From JARDZU01 sp963730285 (lineage in GTDB: Bacteria > Actinomycetota > Acidimicrobiia > Spongiisociales > ZC4RG35): DNA of 64,000 nt. Both the position numbers and the translations under genes were made by a program. The stretch covers positions 1-64,000 of the forward strand of contig CAVSQY010000008.1 of the NCBI GenBank assembly GCA_963730285.1, written 5' to 3'. This document shows positions 52,471 to 60,708 of the stretch, piece after piece (the first letter of the stretch is position 1; every line of letters starts with the position of its first letter). The notes under the pieces are model-generated. The model was not told the DNA's origin. It did not search any database and saw only the letters and a program-made list of their open reading frames with translations.

Positions 52471-54156
52471 ATGGCCCTCACAGAGCCACTCCCTCCCCGG
52501 AGCCGCTGGGCGGTCACCGGGCCTTTGCTCGCCGCACTGTTCCTGGCGGCGTTGATGACATGGGTCAAACCGGAGACAGGCGATACCCTGGGAGGCCTCG
52601 GGATGACGCTGGGCTTCGTCACGGCAGGTGTGCTGGCGATCTGGCGATCTCGCAACCTCGAGCAAAAAGAGAAGAGAGCTTGGCGTTTCCTTGCCGTTGG
52701 CATGTTCCTGGTGGCCACGGGAGTAATCGTTGTCGGGGTGCTCACCGAGCTGGGTGTCGAGCTGAAGGCTTTTGGCGTCACCGACGTCTTCTTCCTCGGT
52801 GGATACACCATGTTGCTGGTCGTGCTCTATCGGCTGGCCAGGGCCGATGGTGACGGTCGGAGCTGGCTACCGACCATTCTCGATGCCCTGGTGGGTGCGA
52901 TCGCCCTTTCTGCCCTGGTCTGGACCTCTTTCTATCGAGAGTTGATCGAGTCTTTCGGGAGTGCACCCACCTGGGAGAAGCTGATCGCGATGACCTATCC
53001 GGTCGTCGACATCGCAGCAGTCATAGGACTGATGATCCTGGTCATCCGACGCAGCCACTTCAGGCTCGACTTACGTCTGATATTCCTGGCCTCGGGCCTC
53101 TCGGTCCAGATCGTGGCGGATTTCGTTTTCCTCCACAGTGGCGTGGGTCGCTCGTTCGTCGAAGCCAAACCCAGCTTCGGGCTGCTCCTGGTCGCAACCA
53201 TGTGCTACCTCGTGTCGACGACCTTGGTGGACCGTGCCCCGGTGAAACGGGAGTTCCCCGACCGGGAGGCACCCCTACTCGCCCTCATGTGGCCATATCT
53301 ACTCGCTGGGGCCCTGCTTGCAACCTTCGTGGTGCGATATCACTCTTTGGCGGCGGGAGAGGACGAAACTCTCCTCCTCGATGCCCTGCTGACCATCGGG
53401 GCGGTCGTCTTCCTCCGTCAGGTACTGATGATCCATCGCAACCGGATACACGTCGAGAGCCAACGCTCCGAGCTGGTGGCCTCGGTCAGCCATGAGCTCA
53501 GAACGCCTTTGACGGCAATGGTCGGGTACCTGACGTTGCTCGACGAGGAGGGCGACGACTTCCCGGAGGAAGCCCGCATCGAGATGATCTCGGCCGCCAC
53601 CGACCAGGCACGTCACATCGCCCGCTTGGTCTCCGACCTCGTGATGCTCGCCCGCGGCAATCAGCGTCAAGTCCCACTCGAGATCACGAGGTCATACGCC
53701 TCCTCAATCATCACCGATGCCCTGCGGGGCGTGGAGACCGGCACGACCCGGATCGAAGAGGATCTCCCCCTCGATCCGCCCATTGCGGTCGACAACGATC
53801 GCATGCGTCAAGCCATAGGCAACCTGCTCAACAACGCCGTCCGCTACGGCGGCGACCGCATCCTCTTGGAGGGGCGAATCGTCGAAGACGACTTCGTGAT
53901 TGAAGTGCACGACAATGGGCCCGGTGTCCCCACGAGGCACGAGTCGGCCATCTGGGAGAGGTTCGAGCGGGGAGCCCATCGTCTCGATGCCACTACACCC
54001 GGCATGGGGATCGGGCTCGCCATCGTCCTCGCCATCGCCGAAGCGCACGGAGGGAAGGCCTCCTACCGCCGCTCCGAAAAACTTGGCGGCGCATGCTTCA
54101 CAATGACCATCCCTGGATGCGTCCTCCATCAAGAAGCAGAGTCGGTCACGTCCTGA
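52471..54156 (+). CDS. Orphan membrane sensor histidine kinase
   Basis: A 561-residue kinase. The first 315 residues hold about ten hydrophobic helices in a 7TM/MASE-like sensor region; then HisKA with the phospho-acceptor in VASVSHELRTPLTAMVGYL (about 340) and HATPase_c with N box GNLLNNAVRYGGD, G1 box HDNGPGVP and G2 box PGMGIGLAIVLAIAEAHGG. No response-regulator gene is adjacent. The polytopic sensor suggests a membrane or quinone signal. Confidence 0.9.
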   Translation: MALTEPLPPRSRWAVTGPLLAALFLAALMTWVKPETGDTLGGLGMTLGFVTAGVLAIWRSRNLEQKEKRAWRFLAVGMFLVATGVIVVGVLTELGVELKAFGVTDVFFLGGYTMLLVVLYRLARADGDGRSWLPTILDALVGAIALSALVWTSFYRELIESFGSAPTWEKLIAMTYPVVDIAAVIGLMILVIRRSHFRLDLRLIFLASGLSVQIVADFVFLHSGVGRSFVEAKPSFGLLLVATMCYLVSTTLVDRAPVKREFPDREAPLLALMWPYLLAGALLATFVVRYHSLAAGEDETLLLDALLTIGAVVFLRQVLMIHRNRIHVESQRSELVASVSHELRTPLTAMVGYLTLLDEEGDDFPEEARIEMISAATDQARHIARLVSDLVMLARGNQRQVPLEITRSYASSIITDALRGVETGTTRIEEDLPLDPPIAVDNDRMRQAIGNLLNNAVRYGGDRILLEGRIVEDDFVIEVHDNGPGVPTRHESAIWERFERGAHRLDATTPGMGIGLAIVLAIAEAHGGKASYRRSEKLGGACFTMTIPGCVLHQEAESVTS

Positions 54157-54205
54157 TTCAGCGCCGGCCGCGGCAACCAGACTCCCGGCTCCGAGGACTT
54201 CTCAC

Positions 54206-56572
54206 TCAGTCGGTGAGGCCTGCCCTCACCAGGAACGCCGCCATCTGCCCACGGGTCACCTTGTTATCGGGGCAGAACCGGTTGTTCGTGGGCGGGTTAC
54301 ACCCAACGGTTATGCCGGCATAAGCGAGCCGCGAGATGGCGCCCTCGAAGAGATGGCCTTTGGAGTCGATGAATGAGATCGGGGTGGCCGGAGCCGGGAG
54401 TTTGAGCGCACGGCTCAGAAATGCGGCCATTTGGCCCCGTGTCACTTTGTCATCGGGACAGAAACGACGGGCACCACATCCCTCGGTGATGCCGGTGGCG
54501 GCAAGCCATGTGATGGCGTTGGCGAAGACAGACGCAGTTGAATCGTCGAAAGGATGTGCCGCCTCGCGCGCCACCGCCCAGGGGGCGACGTTGGAGGAGA
54601 AGATCCAGTCGACGCCACCGACCCGAGCGGCCTGAGTGGCATCGGCAAACCCGGATTGGAGGCCAGTCGAGGAACTCACCCTCAGATCCAGGCTTCCCTT
54701 CAGCAGATCGTCCCATTGCACCCCCACCACTTGGGGATGACTGGTGGCAAGATCCACGAGGGCCTGGATGTAGGCGATCTGCGCCGCCTCATTCGGCGTT
54801 CCCGGGGCCCCGACAGCCGACAGGACGATGGGAACGCCGGGCCCGGCCGCATTGGACATCTCGTCGACCGCCGACTCGATGGCGCTGACGTTGGAGCCCC
54901 CGGTGCTGGAGTAGCCGTTGACACCGGCGACATCGACATATGAAGACCCGGGCCAGAAGAGCCGATAACCGCCGGTTCCCCACTGGCCAACCGAATAGCG
55001 ATTCGATGACATCGTCCGCTGAGCAGTGAATGCAATCCGTACGTGGCCGTCAAGCACCGACCTCGCCCGATTGGATATGTCCCTGAATGCCGTCTTGAAC
55101 CGGGTTGCGTCATCGCCGTACGGCATGTTCTTGACATTTGCATCGGGCAAGACATCGAGGATGAGCCGCCGACCGCCGCCGAGATCGGTGAACTTCTTGA
55201 ACGTCGCCATCATGTTTCCGAGCTGTTTGCTGTATTTGCCCGATGCGAGGCCGTTCAAATCGTGAGCCACGATGGTGACGCTCGGGGTAGCGCCTGCGTC
55301 CCAGATGTGCCCCAGCTGGATCGGCACCCAAAGGTTGGGATTGCCGCTACTGCCGGTCGTCAGCCAATTTCGATCGCCCGTCGTGTCGTCGATCCAATAG
55401 CTCACGCCAAAGGTGTCGAACCCCGCTCCCCCGGTTGAATAGACGGAGAGCGCGGTCTTGTATTCGAGATATGACCTGCCCCCGAAGAAATCGGGAGGCG
55501 AAGGAGGGTCTGGGGGCAGCGTCACCGAATAGCGGTCACCCAGTGCCCGCTTCAGGAACGCGGCCATCTGCCCTCGTGTCACCGAGTCCGACGGGCAGAA
55601 ACGATCGTTGGTGGGCGGGTTGCACCCGACGGTGATACCGGAGGCGGCCAGCTTTTCGATGGCGTTCTCGAAAACCGACCCGTCGTCGTCGTAGAAGCGC
55701 CCGGTCGACCCGGGGAGGTCGTTGCATCCGATCCGATCCGGGCCGGCCGCCAGCGAGTCGAAGTAGATCGAGTTGTTCTTCGGGGAAGTCCCGGTGCCTC
55801 CGTAGTAGACGTCGAACCAGAGCGATTTGACCTTGAGTTGCGACTCGGTCGAGCGCCGGAACACCAGGTTCGTGGCATTGAAGGCTTGCCGACCATCGAC
55901 GTAGCCTTCGAGCACTCCGTTCTGCTGACCCAGGCCATTCATCTTCACCCGTCCCTCGATGCAGTACCACTTCCCGTGTTGGAGAGTGGAGAGATTTGGG
56001 TCCCAATTCAGGATTTGGCCCGTCTGACCGGTGCCCGATGAGTTGAGGAGGTATGCGTACCAACCGATCCGGGTCACGTTTGCCGGGTCATATGGGATGG
56101 TTGGCAGACCGTCGCCGTTGTAGATCGGTGAAAAGGACATACGCGCCGACCAGCACGGTTCCGCGGATGTCGAAGGCCTGCCACCGAGGCAGTTGTATGT
56201 GTACAGACCGCCAAACCCGGGAAGCTTCCCTCGATATGGCGAGCTCACCTTGAATCCGACCGGGAACTTGACCCAGTAGCGCAGCCACATCTCCTCGGGC
56301 TCGCTCCCCAGGTGGGTCTTCGTGTTCCAGTGCCCGGTCGTGCCCCAGTGCTGTCCGGTGTTGATGTTCGACACCATTCCGTTGCCCTGATGGCCCGCGG
56401 TGGTAGCCACCAGGCCCGACCCGTTGTCGAGGACCCCGGAGACCCCACCCTCGAAGTCCTCGTTCAGCCATGGGCTGGTGGCGGCCCCGGCCGAAGGCAC
56501 CGGCAACACCGGAACGACCGTGAGCACCAGCAATGCCGCCAGGAGCGAGATCTTGCGGGGTATGACTCTCAT
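54206..56572 (-). CDS. Secreted SLH-domain protein with lyase-like and glycosidase-like domains
   Basis: A 788-residue exported protein. Signal peptide to about residue 32 (SLLAALLVLTVVPVLPVPSA); residues 35-260 form a beta-jelly-roll, polysaccharide-lyase/LamG-like domain (YWVKFPVGFKVSSPYRGKLP); an SLH-type repeat follows (VGCNPPTNDRFCPSDSVTRG); residues about 330-640 look like a TIM-barrel glycosidase, perhaps GH26-like (YVDVAGVNGYSS, GVQWDDLLKG); two more SLH repeats close it. Each repeat carries FCP...VTRGQMAAFL and anchors the protein to the cell wall. A wall-bound polysaccharide-degrading enzyme is the likely role. Confidence 0.8.
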   Translation of the reverse strand: MRVIPRKISLLAALLVLTVVPVLPVPSAGAATSPWLNEDFEGGVSGVLDNGSGLVATTAGHQGNGMVSNINTGQHWGTTGHWNTKTHLGSEPEEMWLRYWVKFPVGFKVSSPYRGKLPGFGGLYTYNCLGGRPSTSAEPCWSARMSFSPIYNGDGLPTIPYDPANVTRIGWYAYLLNSSGTGQTGQILNWDPNLSTLQHGKWYCIEGRVKMNGLGQQNGVLEGYVDGRQAFNATNLVFRRSTESQLKVKSLWFDVYYGGTGTSPKNNSIYFDSLAAGPDRIGCNDLPGSTGRFYDDDGSVFENAIEKLAASGITVGCNPPTNDRFCPSDSVTRGQMAAFLKRALGDRYSVTLPPDPPSPPDFFGGRSYLEYKTALSVYSTGGAGFDTFGVSYWIDDTTGDRNWLTTGSSGNPNLWVPIQLGHIWDAGATPSVTIVAHDLNGLASGKYSKQLGNMMATFKKFTDLGGGRRLILDVLPDANVKNMPYGDDATRFKTAFRDISNRARSVLDGHVRIAFTAQRTMSSNRYSVGQWGTGGYRLFWPGSSYVDVAGVNGYSSTGGSNVSAIESAVDEMSNAAGPGVPIVLSAVGAPGTPNEAAQIAYIQALVDLATSHPQVVGVQWDDLLKGSLDLRVSSSTGLQSGFADATQAARVGGVDWIFSSNVAPWAVAREAAHPFDDSTASVFANAITWLAATGITEGCGARRFCPDDKVTRGQMAAFLSRALKLPAPATPISFIDSKGHLFEGAISRLAYAGITVGCNPPTNNRFCPDNKVTRGQMAAFLVRAGLTD

Positions 56573-56666
56573 GGCTGGGCGGGCGTACCTCGAAACGGCG
56601 GGCGGATGATCTCTTATCGGCGATTGGCCATACCCACTCAAGTCGCGCTGCAAACCGATGGCGTGC

Positions 56667-57509
56667 TCAACGCCGTGCGCGGGCCGCCTCGAGTGTGTTG
56701 ACCAGGAGCATGGCGCGTGTCATCGGGCCCACACCCCCCGGCACCGGCGTGATCCAGTCAGCGACCTGGGCGACGGATTCGAACTCGACGTCTCCGGCCA
56801 ACCCTTGCTCAGTTCGGGTGATGCCGACGTCCACCACAGCCGCACCAGGCTTGACATGATCTGCTGTGATGAGCCCGGGCACGCCGACAGCGGCGACGAG
56901 GATGTCTGCCTGCCGCCCCAACGACTGAAGATCCTCCGTCCGGGAGTGGGCCATGGTGACCGTGGCGTCTACGCCGCGGCTGTTGAGCATCAGGGCAAGT
57001 GGCCTGCCCACGAGGAACGACCGGCCCACAACGACCGCCCGCGCTCCCGAGGTGGGCACTTGATACTTGTCGAGCAGTCTGAGGATACCGCTTGGTGTGC
57101 AAGGTCTCAGACCGGGCCGGTCGAGGGTGAGAAGGCCGAGGTTGAAGGGATGCAGGCCATCGACGTCCTTGGCCGGGTCGATGAGAGAGATGATCCGCTC
57201 TGAATGGAGGCCGGGCGGTAGGGGCAGTTGAACCAGGATGCCGTCAACCGAAGTGTCGGAGCTCAGGTCGGTGATCAATCGCTCCACCTCTGTCTGAGAC
57301 ACGTCGGCCCCGAGCTCATGGTGGATCGATGCGATCCCGACCTCTTCGGCGTCCCTGCGCTTGCCCCGCACATAGGTGTGTGAAGCGGGATCGTCACCCA
57401 CCAGGACGGTGGCCAGCCCGGGACGGAAGCCGAGGTTGGATACAGCGGAGGCCACCTCCTCCTTCACCTCGTGGGCGAGAGCCCGCCCGTCCAGTATCCG
57501 AGCGGCCAT
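56667..57509 (-). CDS. folD: Methylenetetrahydrofolate dehydrogenase/cyclohydrolase
   Basis: A 280-residue bifunctional enzyme of one-carbon metabolism that supplies formyl-THF for purine synthesis. The catalytic lysine is in SHTYVRGKRRDAEEVG, the active-site motifs are VQLPLPPGLHSE and DVDGLHPFNLG, and the NADP loop is VVVGRSFLVGRPLALML. The ATG at 57509 overlaps the purH stop by one base (TGATG), so the two are coupled; the longer open frame to 57830 lies inside purH. Confidence 0.95.
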   Translation of the reverse strand: MAARILDGRALAHEVKEEVASAVSNLGFRPGLATVLVGDDPASHTYVRGKRRDAEEVGIASIHHELGADVSQTEVERLITDLSSDTSVDGILVQLPLPPGLHSERIISLIDPAKDVDGLHPFNLGLLTLDRPGLRPCTPSGILRLLDKYQVPTSGARAVVVGRSFLVGRPLALMLNSRGVDATVTMAHSRTEDLQSLGRQADILVAAVGVPGLITADHVKPGAAVVDVGITRTEQGLAGDVEFESVAQVADWITPVPGGVGPMTRAMLLVNTLEAARARR

Positions 57510-59011
57510 CAGTGTTTGAAGTGTCTTTGCCCGGTGAATATCAAAACCACATCGTGCTCGTTCGCCGCATCGATCAGTTCCGGGTCGTTTCTGGATCCAC
57601 CAGGCTCCACCACTGCCGAAACACCCGCCTCCGCCAGAGCGTCGAGACCGTCTCGAAATGGGAAGAAGGCGTCTGAGGCCGCCACTCCGCCGACGGCGCG
57701 GTCCCCGGCGCGAGCCAGAGCCCGCTCTGCAGCCCCGACCCGGGATTGATCTCCCGCTCCGACTCCAACCGCCGCAGCGCCATTCACCACCACTATCGCA
57801 TTGGACTTCGTGTTCATGGCCACCATCCACCCGAACCTCAGCTCCTGCAACTCTGCCTCTGTGGGTCGGCGCCTGGAGACCACCGACCAGTCTTCCTCAC
57901 CGATACGGTCCCGCGATTGGATGAGCAGGCCCGACTCGATCCTTCTCATATCGTCATCGCCCCCATGTGGCGGCGGAGCCTCGAGGACGCGCAGGTTGGA
58001 TCGGCTTGCCAGGATCTCCAACGCACCCTCACCAATCTCGCGGCATATCACAACCTCGATGAATCGCTCGGCGATGGCTGAGGCGGTGGGACGATCCAGA
58101 GTTCCATTTAGAGCCACAACGCTCCCGAAGGCCGATATTGGGTCACATTCCCATGCCCTGAGGAAGGTCTCGTGCACCGTGTCGCCGTATGCCGCTCCGC
58201 ATGGGTTGGTGTGCTTGATGACACCCACACAACCCGACCGGCCGTTTACCAATCTCCAAGCGGCGTCGGCGTCGGCGTAGTTGTTGAAAGACATCTCCTT
58301 GCCCTGGTGCTGGGTCGCCGCGGCCCACCAACTCGGCTGACCAGCCTCGGCGTAGAGGGCAGCCTCCTGGTGCGGATTCTCCCCGTAGCGGAGGTCGCCC
58401 GCCCGCCGCAACCCGATGAATCTGTCATGCCCCATCCATCCGACGATCGCTGCGTCATATCCGGCTGTGTGAAAGAACGCCTCGTTGGCGAGATCTCTGC
58501 GGAGCGCATCATCCAGCCCACCGTCTTCGATGGCGATCGCAACCTTCTCATACTGGGACCGGTCGGTTACCACGCCGACAAAGCGATGATTCTTGGCCGC
58601 GGCCCGGATCATTGTCGGCCCACCGATATCGATCTTCTCGATGATCTCGCTCTCACTCGCCCCTGGCCGCGCCGCGGTCTCCGCAAATGGATAGAGGTCC
58701 ACCACCACCAGTTGAAAGGGCCGGATGCCGTTGTCGGCCAGGTCGGCAACATCACCGGGCTCATCGACACGGGCGAGGATGCCACCGTGGATCGAGGGGT
58801 GGAGGGTCTTGACGCGGCCACCGAGGATCTCCGGCGCGCCCGTCACCGATTCGACGGTGACTACGGGGATGCCGGCGTCGGCCAGGGCGGCGGCGGTCCC
58901 CCCTGAGGACACGATCTCCACACCCGCCTGTTGCAGTCGGCGAGCGAGATCCACCACCCCGATCTTGTCGTAGACGCTGATCAATGCCCGCTTGACGGCA
59001 ACGATGGTCAT
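57509..59011 (-). CDS. purH: Bifunctional AICAR transformylase/IMP cyclohydrolase
   Basis: A 500-residue enzyme that performs the last two steps of IMP synthesis. The N-terminal cyclohydrolase/MGS-like domain has ALISVYDKIGVVDLARRL and GGRVKTLHPSIHGGIL; the transformylase domain has LRYGENPHQEAALY, the KHTNPCGAA catalytic region and NTKSNAIVV with SDAFFPFRDGLD at the end. It uses formyl-THF made through the adjacent folD. Coupled to purN by ATGA. Confidence 0.96.
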   Translation of the reverse strand: MTIVAVKRALISVYDKIGVVDLARRLQQAGVEIVSSGGTAAALADAGIPVVTVESVTGAPEILGGRVKTLHPSIHGGILARVDEPGDVADLADNGIRPFQLVVVDLYPFAETAARPGASESEIIEKIDIGGPTMIRAAAKNHRFVGVVTDRSQYEKVAIAIEDGGLDDALRRDLANEAFFHTAGYDAAIVGWMGHDRFIGLRRAGDLRYGENPHQEAALYAEAGQPSWWAAATQHQGKEMSFNNYADADAAWRLVNGRSGCVGVIKHTNPCGAAYGDTVHETFLRAWECDPISAFGSVVALNGTLDRPTASAIAERFIEVVICREIGEGALEILASRSNLRVLEAPPPHGGDDDMRRIESGLLIQSRDRIGEEDWSVVSRRRPTEAELQELRFGWMVAMNTKSNAIVVVNGAAAVGVGAGDQSRVGAAERALARAGDRAVGGVAASDAFFPFRDGLDALAEAGVSAVVEPGGSRNDPELIDAANEHDVVLIFTGQRHFKH

Positions 59012-59616
59012 CGCCAGGTCACCAACCGGCCATCGACTGCGATCTCGCCCCGGGCAAATGCCCCTACGACTCTTGGATAGAGATCATGCTCCTCCTGCTG
59101 GATCCGACGATGAAGGGCCTCGACGTCATCACCGTCGAGCACCGGCACAGCCCTCTGGGCGATGATCGGCCCGTGATCAACCCGCTCATCCACGAAATGC
59201 ACAGTAACCCCTGTCAGCTTGACTCCGTGCTCCAGGGCTTGTTGGACGGCGTGGGCTCCGGGGAAGGCGGGCAAGAGCGATGGGTGGATATTGAGAATCC
59301 GATTCGGGAAGAGTGCGACGAAATCGGCAGTGAGGATCCGCATGAAGCCGGCGAGCACCAGCGCCTCCACTCGCCACGCCCCGACCACCTCTGCCAGTCT
59401 CGCGCAAAAGCCAGCCCGATCGTGGAATAGGCCCCAATCCACGATCTCGACAGGTATCGCTGCTGCTCGGGCCCGCTCCAGGGCGCCACAGCCAGGCTGA
59501 TCGGTCAACAGAAGTGCAACATCGATTCCAGGCTCAGAGCTGGCGAGGATTGCCTGGAGGTTTGTGCCCGAGCCTGAGGCAAGGACTGCGATTCTGATGA
59601 TGAGCCTCCACGCCAA
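59008..59616 (-). CDS. purN: Phosphoribosylglycinamide formyltransferase
   Basis: A protein of about 200 residues that formylates GAR in purine synthesis. IAVLASGSGTNLQAIL starts the fold; the catalytic segment is FMRILTADFVALFPNRILNIHPSLLPAF (Asn and His), and the aspartate lies in DHGPIIAQ. The start is unclear: TTG at 59616 is given, TTG at 59649 is possible, and an ideal GGAGG six bases before an ATC codon at 59598 points to a rare ATC start at exactly the family N-terminus. First gene of purN-purH-folD. Confidence 0.9.
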   Translation of the reverse strand: MAWRLIIRIAVLASGSGTNLQAILASSEPGIDVALLLTDQPGCGALERARAAAIPVEIVDWGLFHDRAGFCARLAEVVGAWRVEALVLAGFMRILTADFVALFPNRILNIHPSLLPAFPGAHAVQQALEHGVKLTGVTVHFVDERVDHGPIIAQRAVPVLDGDDVEALHRRIQQEEHDLYPRVVGAFARGEIAVDGRLVTWR

Positions 59617-59642
59617 GGATCTGGTCGGGGCGGCAGTGTAGA

Positions 59643-59659
59643 GGCGCAACAGTTGCGCC
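59643..59659. promoter_or_regulatory. Inverted repeat upstream of purN
   Basis: GGCGCAAC-A-GTTGCGCC is a perfect hairpin 27-43 bases before the likely purN start. It may be a regulatory operator or attenuator, or a terminator for the opposite strand; no riboswitch fold was recognised. Confidence 0.4.
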
Positions 59660-59915
59660 GATCATCACGCCGCCGACCGTCGCGGGGTCTTTCGCCCGTA
59701 GAGCACCGGGCGGGGCAGGGACCGGCCATACGTAACTCGAGCAAAGAGTGTCCGAGGCGATCGACTGGTCAGCGCCGAAATCGAGGAGCAACGGAGCAAG
59801 TGAGCCGAGGTCGCCCAAGTACTGCCACCCATCCGATGGGATCGGCTTGAATCTGGGGACAGCGTCAACACTCCGTCGCTGTCGCACATCATGTCTAACC
59901 GGGAAGGTCGGCCAA

Positions 59916-60218
59916 GTGTCGCTGTTCGAGAACGTCCCTGCCCACGGGTGGGAGAATTGGGTGACCACCAACGAGGCAACGGTCATCGACATCCGCGAAC
60001 CGGCGGAATGGGAGCTGGGGACCCTTCCCGGGGCACTTCTGATCTCGATGGGCGAGATCCTCCAATCCATCGATCAATTGGATGGGGAAGCCCCAACGCT
60101 CCTGGTGTGCCGATCGGGCAGCAGGAGCCAGCAGCTCGCCGGCTATCTGGCCATGCGCGGCTTCACCCGCGTGGCCAATATGGCGGGCGGGATGAAAGCG
60201 CTCGGCCTTCAGGATTAG
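59916..60218 (+). CDS. Rhodanese-like sulfurtransferase domain protein
   Basis: A 100-residue single rhodanese domain with ATVIDIREPAEWELGTLPGA and the active-site loop LVCRSGSRSQQLAGYL (C-R-S-G-S-R, the pattern of sulfurtransferases with a catalytic cysteine). It moves sulfane sulfur; its acceptor is unknown. GTG at 59916 with GGGAAGG eight bases upstream; the longer open frame from 59748 is not protein-like. Nothing clear was found in 59660-59915 apart from this signal. Confidence 0.9.
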   Translation: MSLFENVPAHGWENWVTTNEATVIDIREPAEWELGTLPGALLISMGEILQSIDQLDGEAPTLLVCRSGSRSQQLAGYLAMRGFTRVANMAGGMKALGLQD

Positions 60219-60258
60219 AAAGGCGGTCTCGACGCCCCGATTCTGACAGTCTGCGAGA

Positions 60259-60708
60259 ATGCCGCCGATGGATTCGCGCAAGATGCCGGGCTGGGCGATA
60301 CCCCTGGCAGTTGCCCTCGCAGTGGTGGCGCTGGTCGTCGTCGGGCTGTCGCGCAAGCCGGTTGAGTTAGGCACCGAAACTCCTGAGGGAACGGTCCAGG
60401 CATATCTGAATGCAATTGCCCGCTCCGACTTCGACACAGCATCGACGTATTGGGATGAGCAGGGATGTGTGCCGTCAACCACCGACCCGGGCGGCTTCGA
60501 TCCGGGTTTCTCGGCCACTCTGGTCAGCGTCGAGACCACGGTCGGCCAGGCCACCGTGGTGGTCGGCATCTCGCAGGGGACCACCGATGCAGTTGGCGGC
60601 TACACCGAGTATCAGGAGTGGTTCAGCCTCGTCCCAGGTGACAACGGCTGGAAGATACGCCAGCCTTCCTGGCCCTTCTACGACGTCACTTGCGAGGACC
60701 AGGCATGA
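60259..60708 (+). CDS. Membrane-anchored hypothetical protein
   Basis: A 149-residue protein with one N-terminal helix (WAIPLAVALAVVALVVVGL, no lipobox) and an exported domain of about 110 residues beginning VQAYLNAIARSDFDTASTYWDEQGC, a pattern of NTF2/DUF4878-like extracytoplasmic domains that bind ligands or serve as accessory subunits. One cysteine pair (EQGC, VTCED). Its stop overlaps the next ATG (ATGA). Confidence 0.7.
   Translation: MPPMDSRKMPGWAIPLAVALAVVALVVVGLSRKPVELGTETPEGTVQAYLNAIARSDFDTASTYWDEQGCVPSTTDPGGFDPGFSATLVSVETTVGQATVVVGISQGTTDAVGGYTEYQEWFSLVPGDNGWKIRQPSWPFYDVTCEDQA

Noticed and set aside
59534..60070. A 178-codon minus-strand frame between purN and the rhodanese gene
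   Set aside because: Parts look protein-like, but it overlaps two firm genes at its ends and has no start signal or family; a decayed gene in 59660-59915 cannot be excluded.
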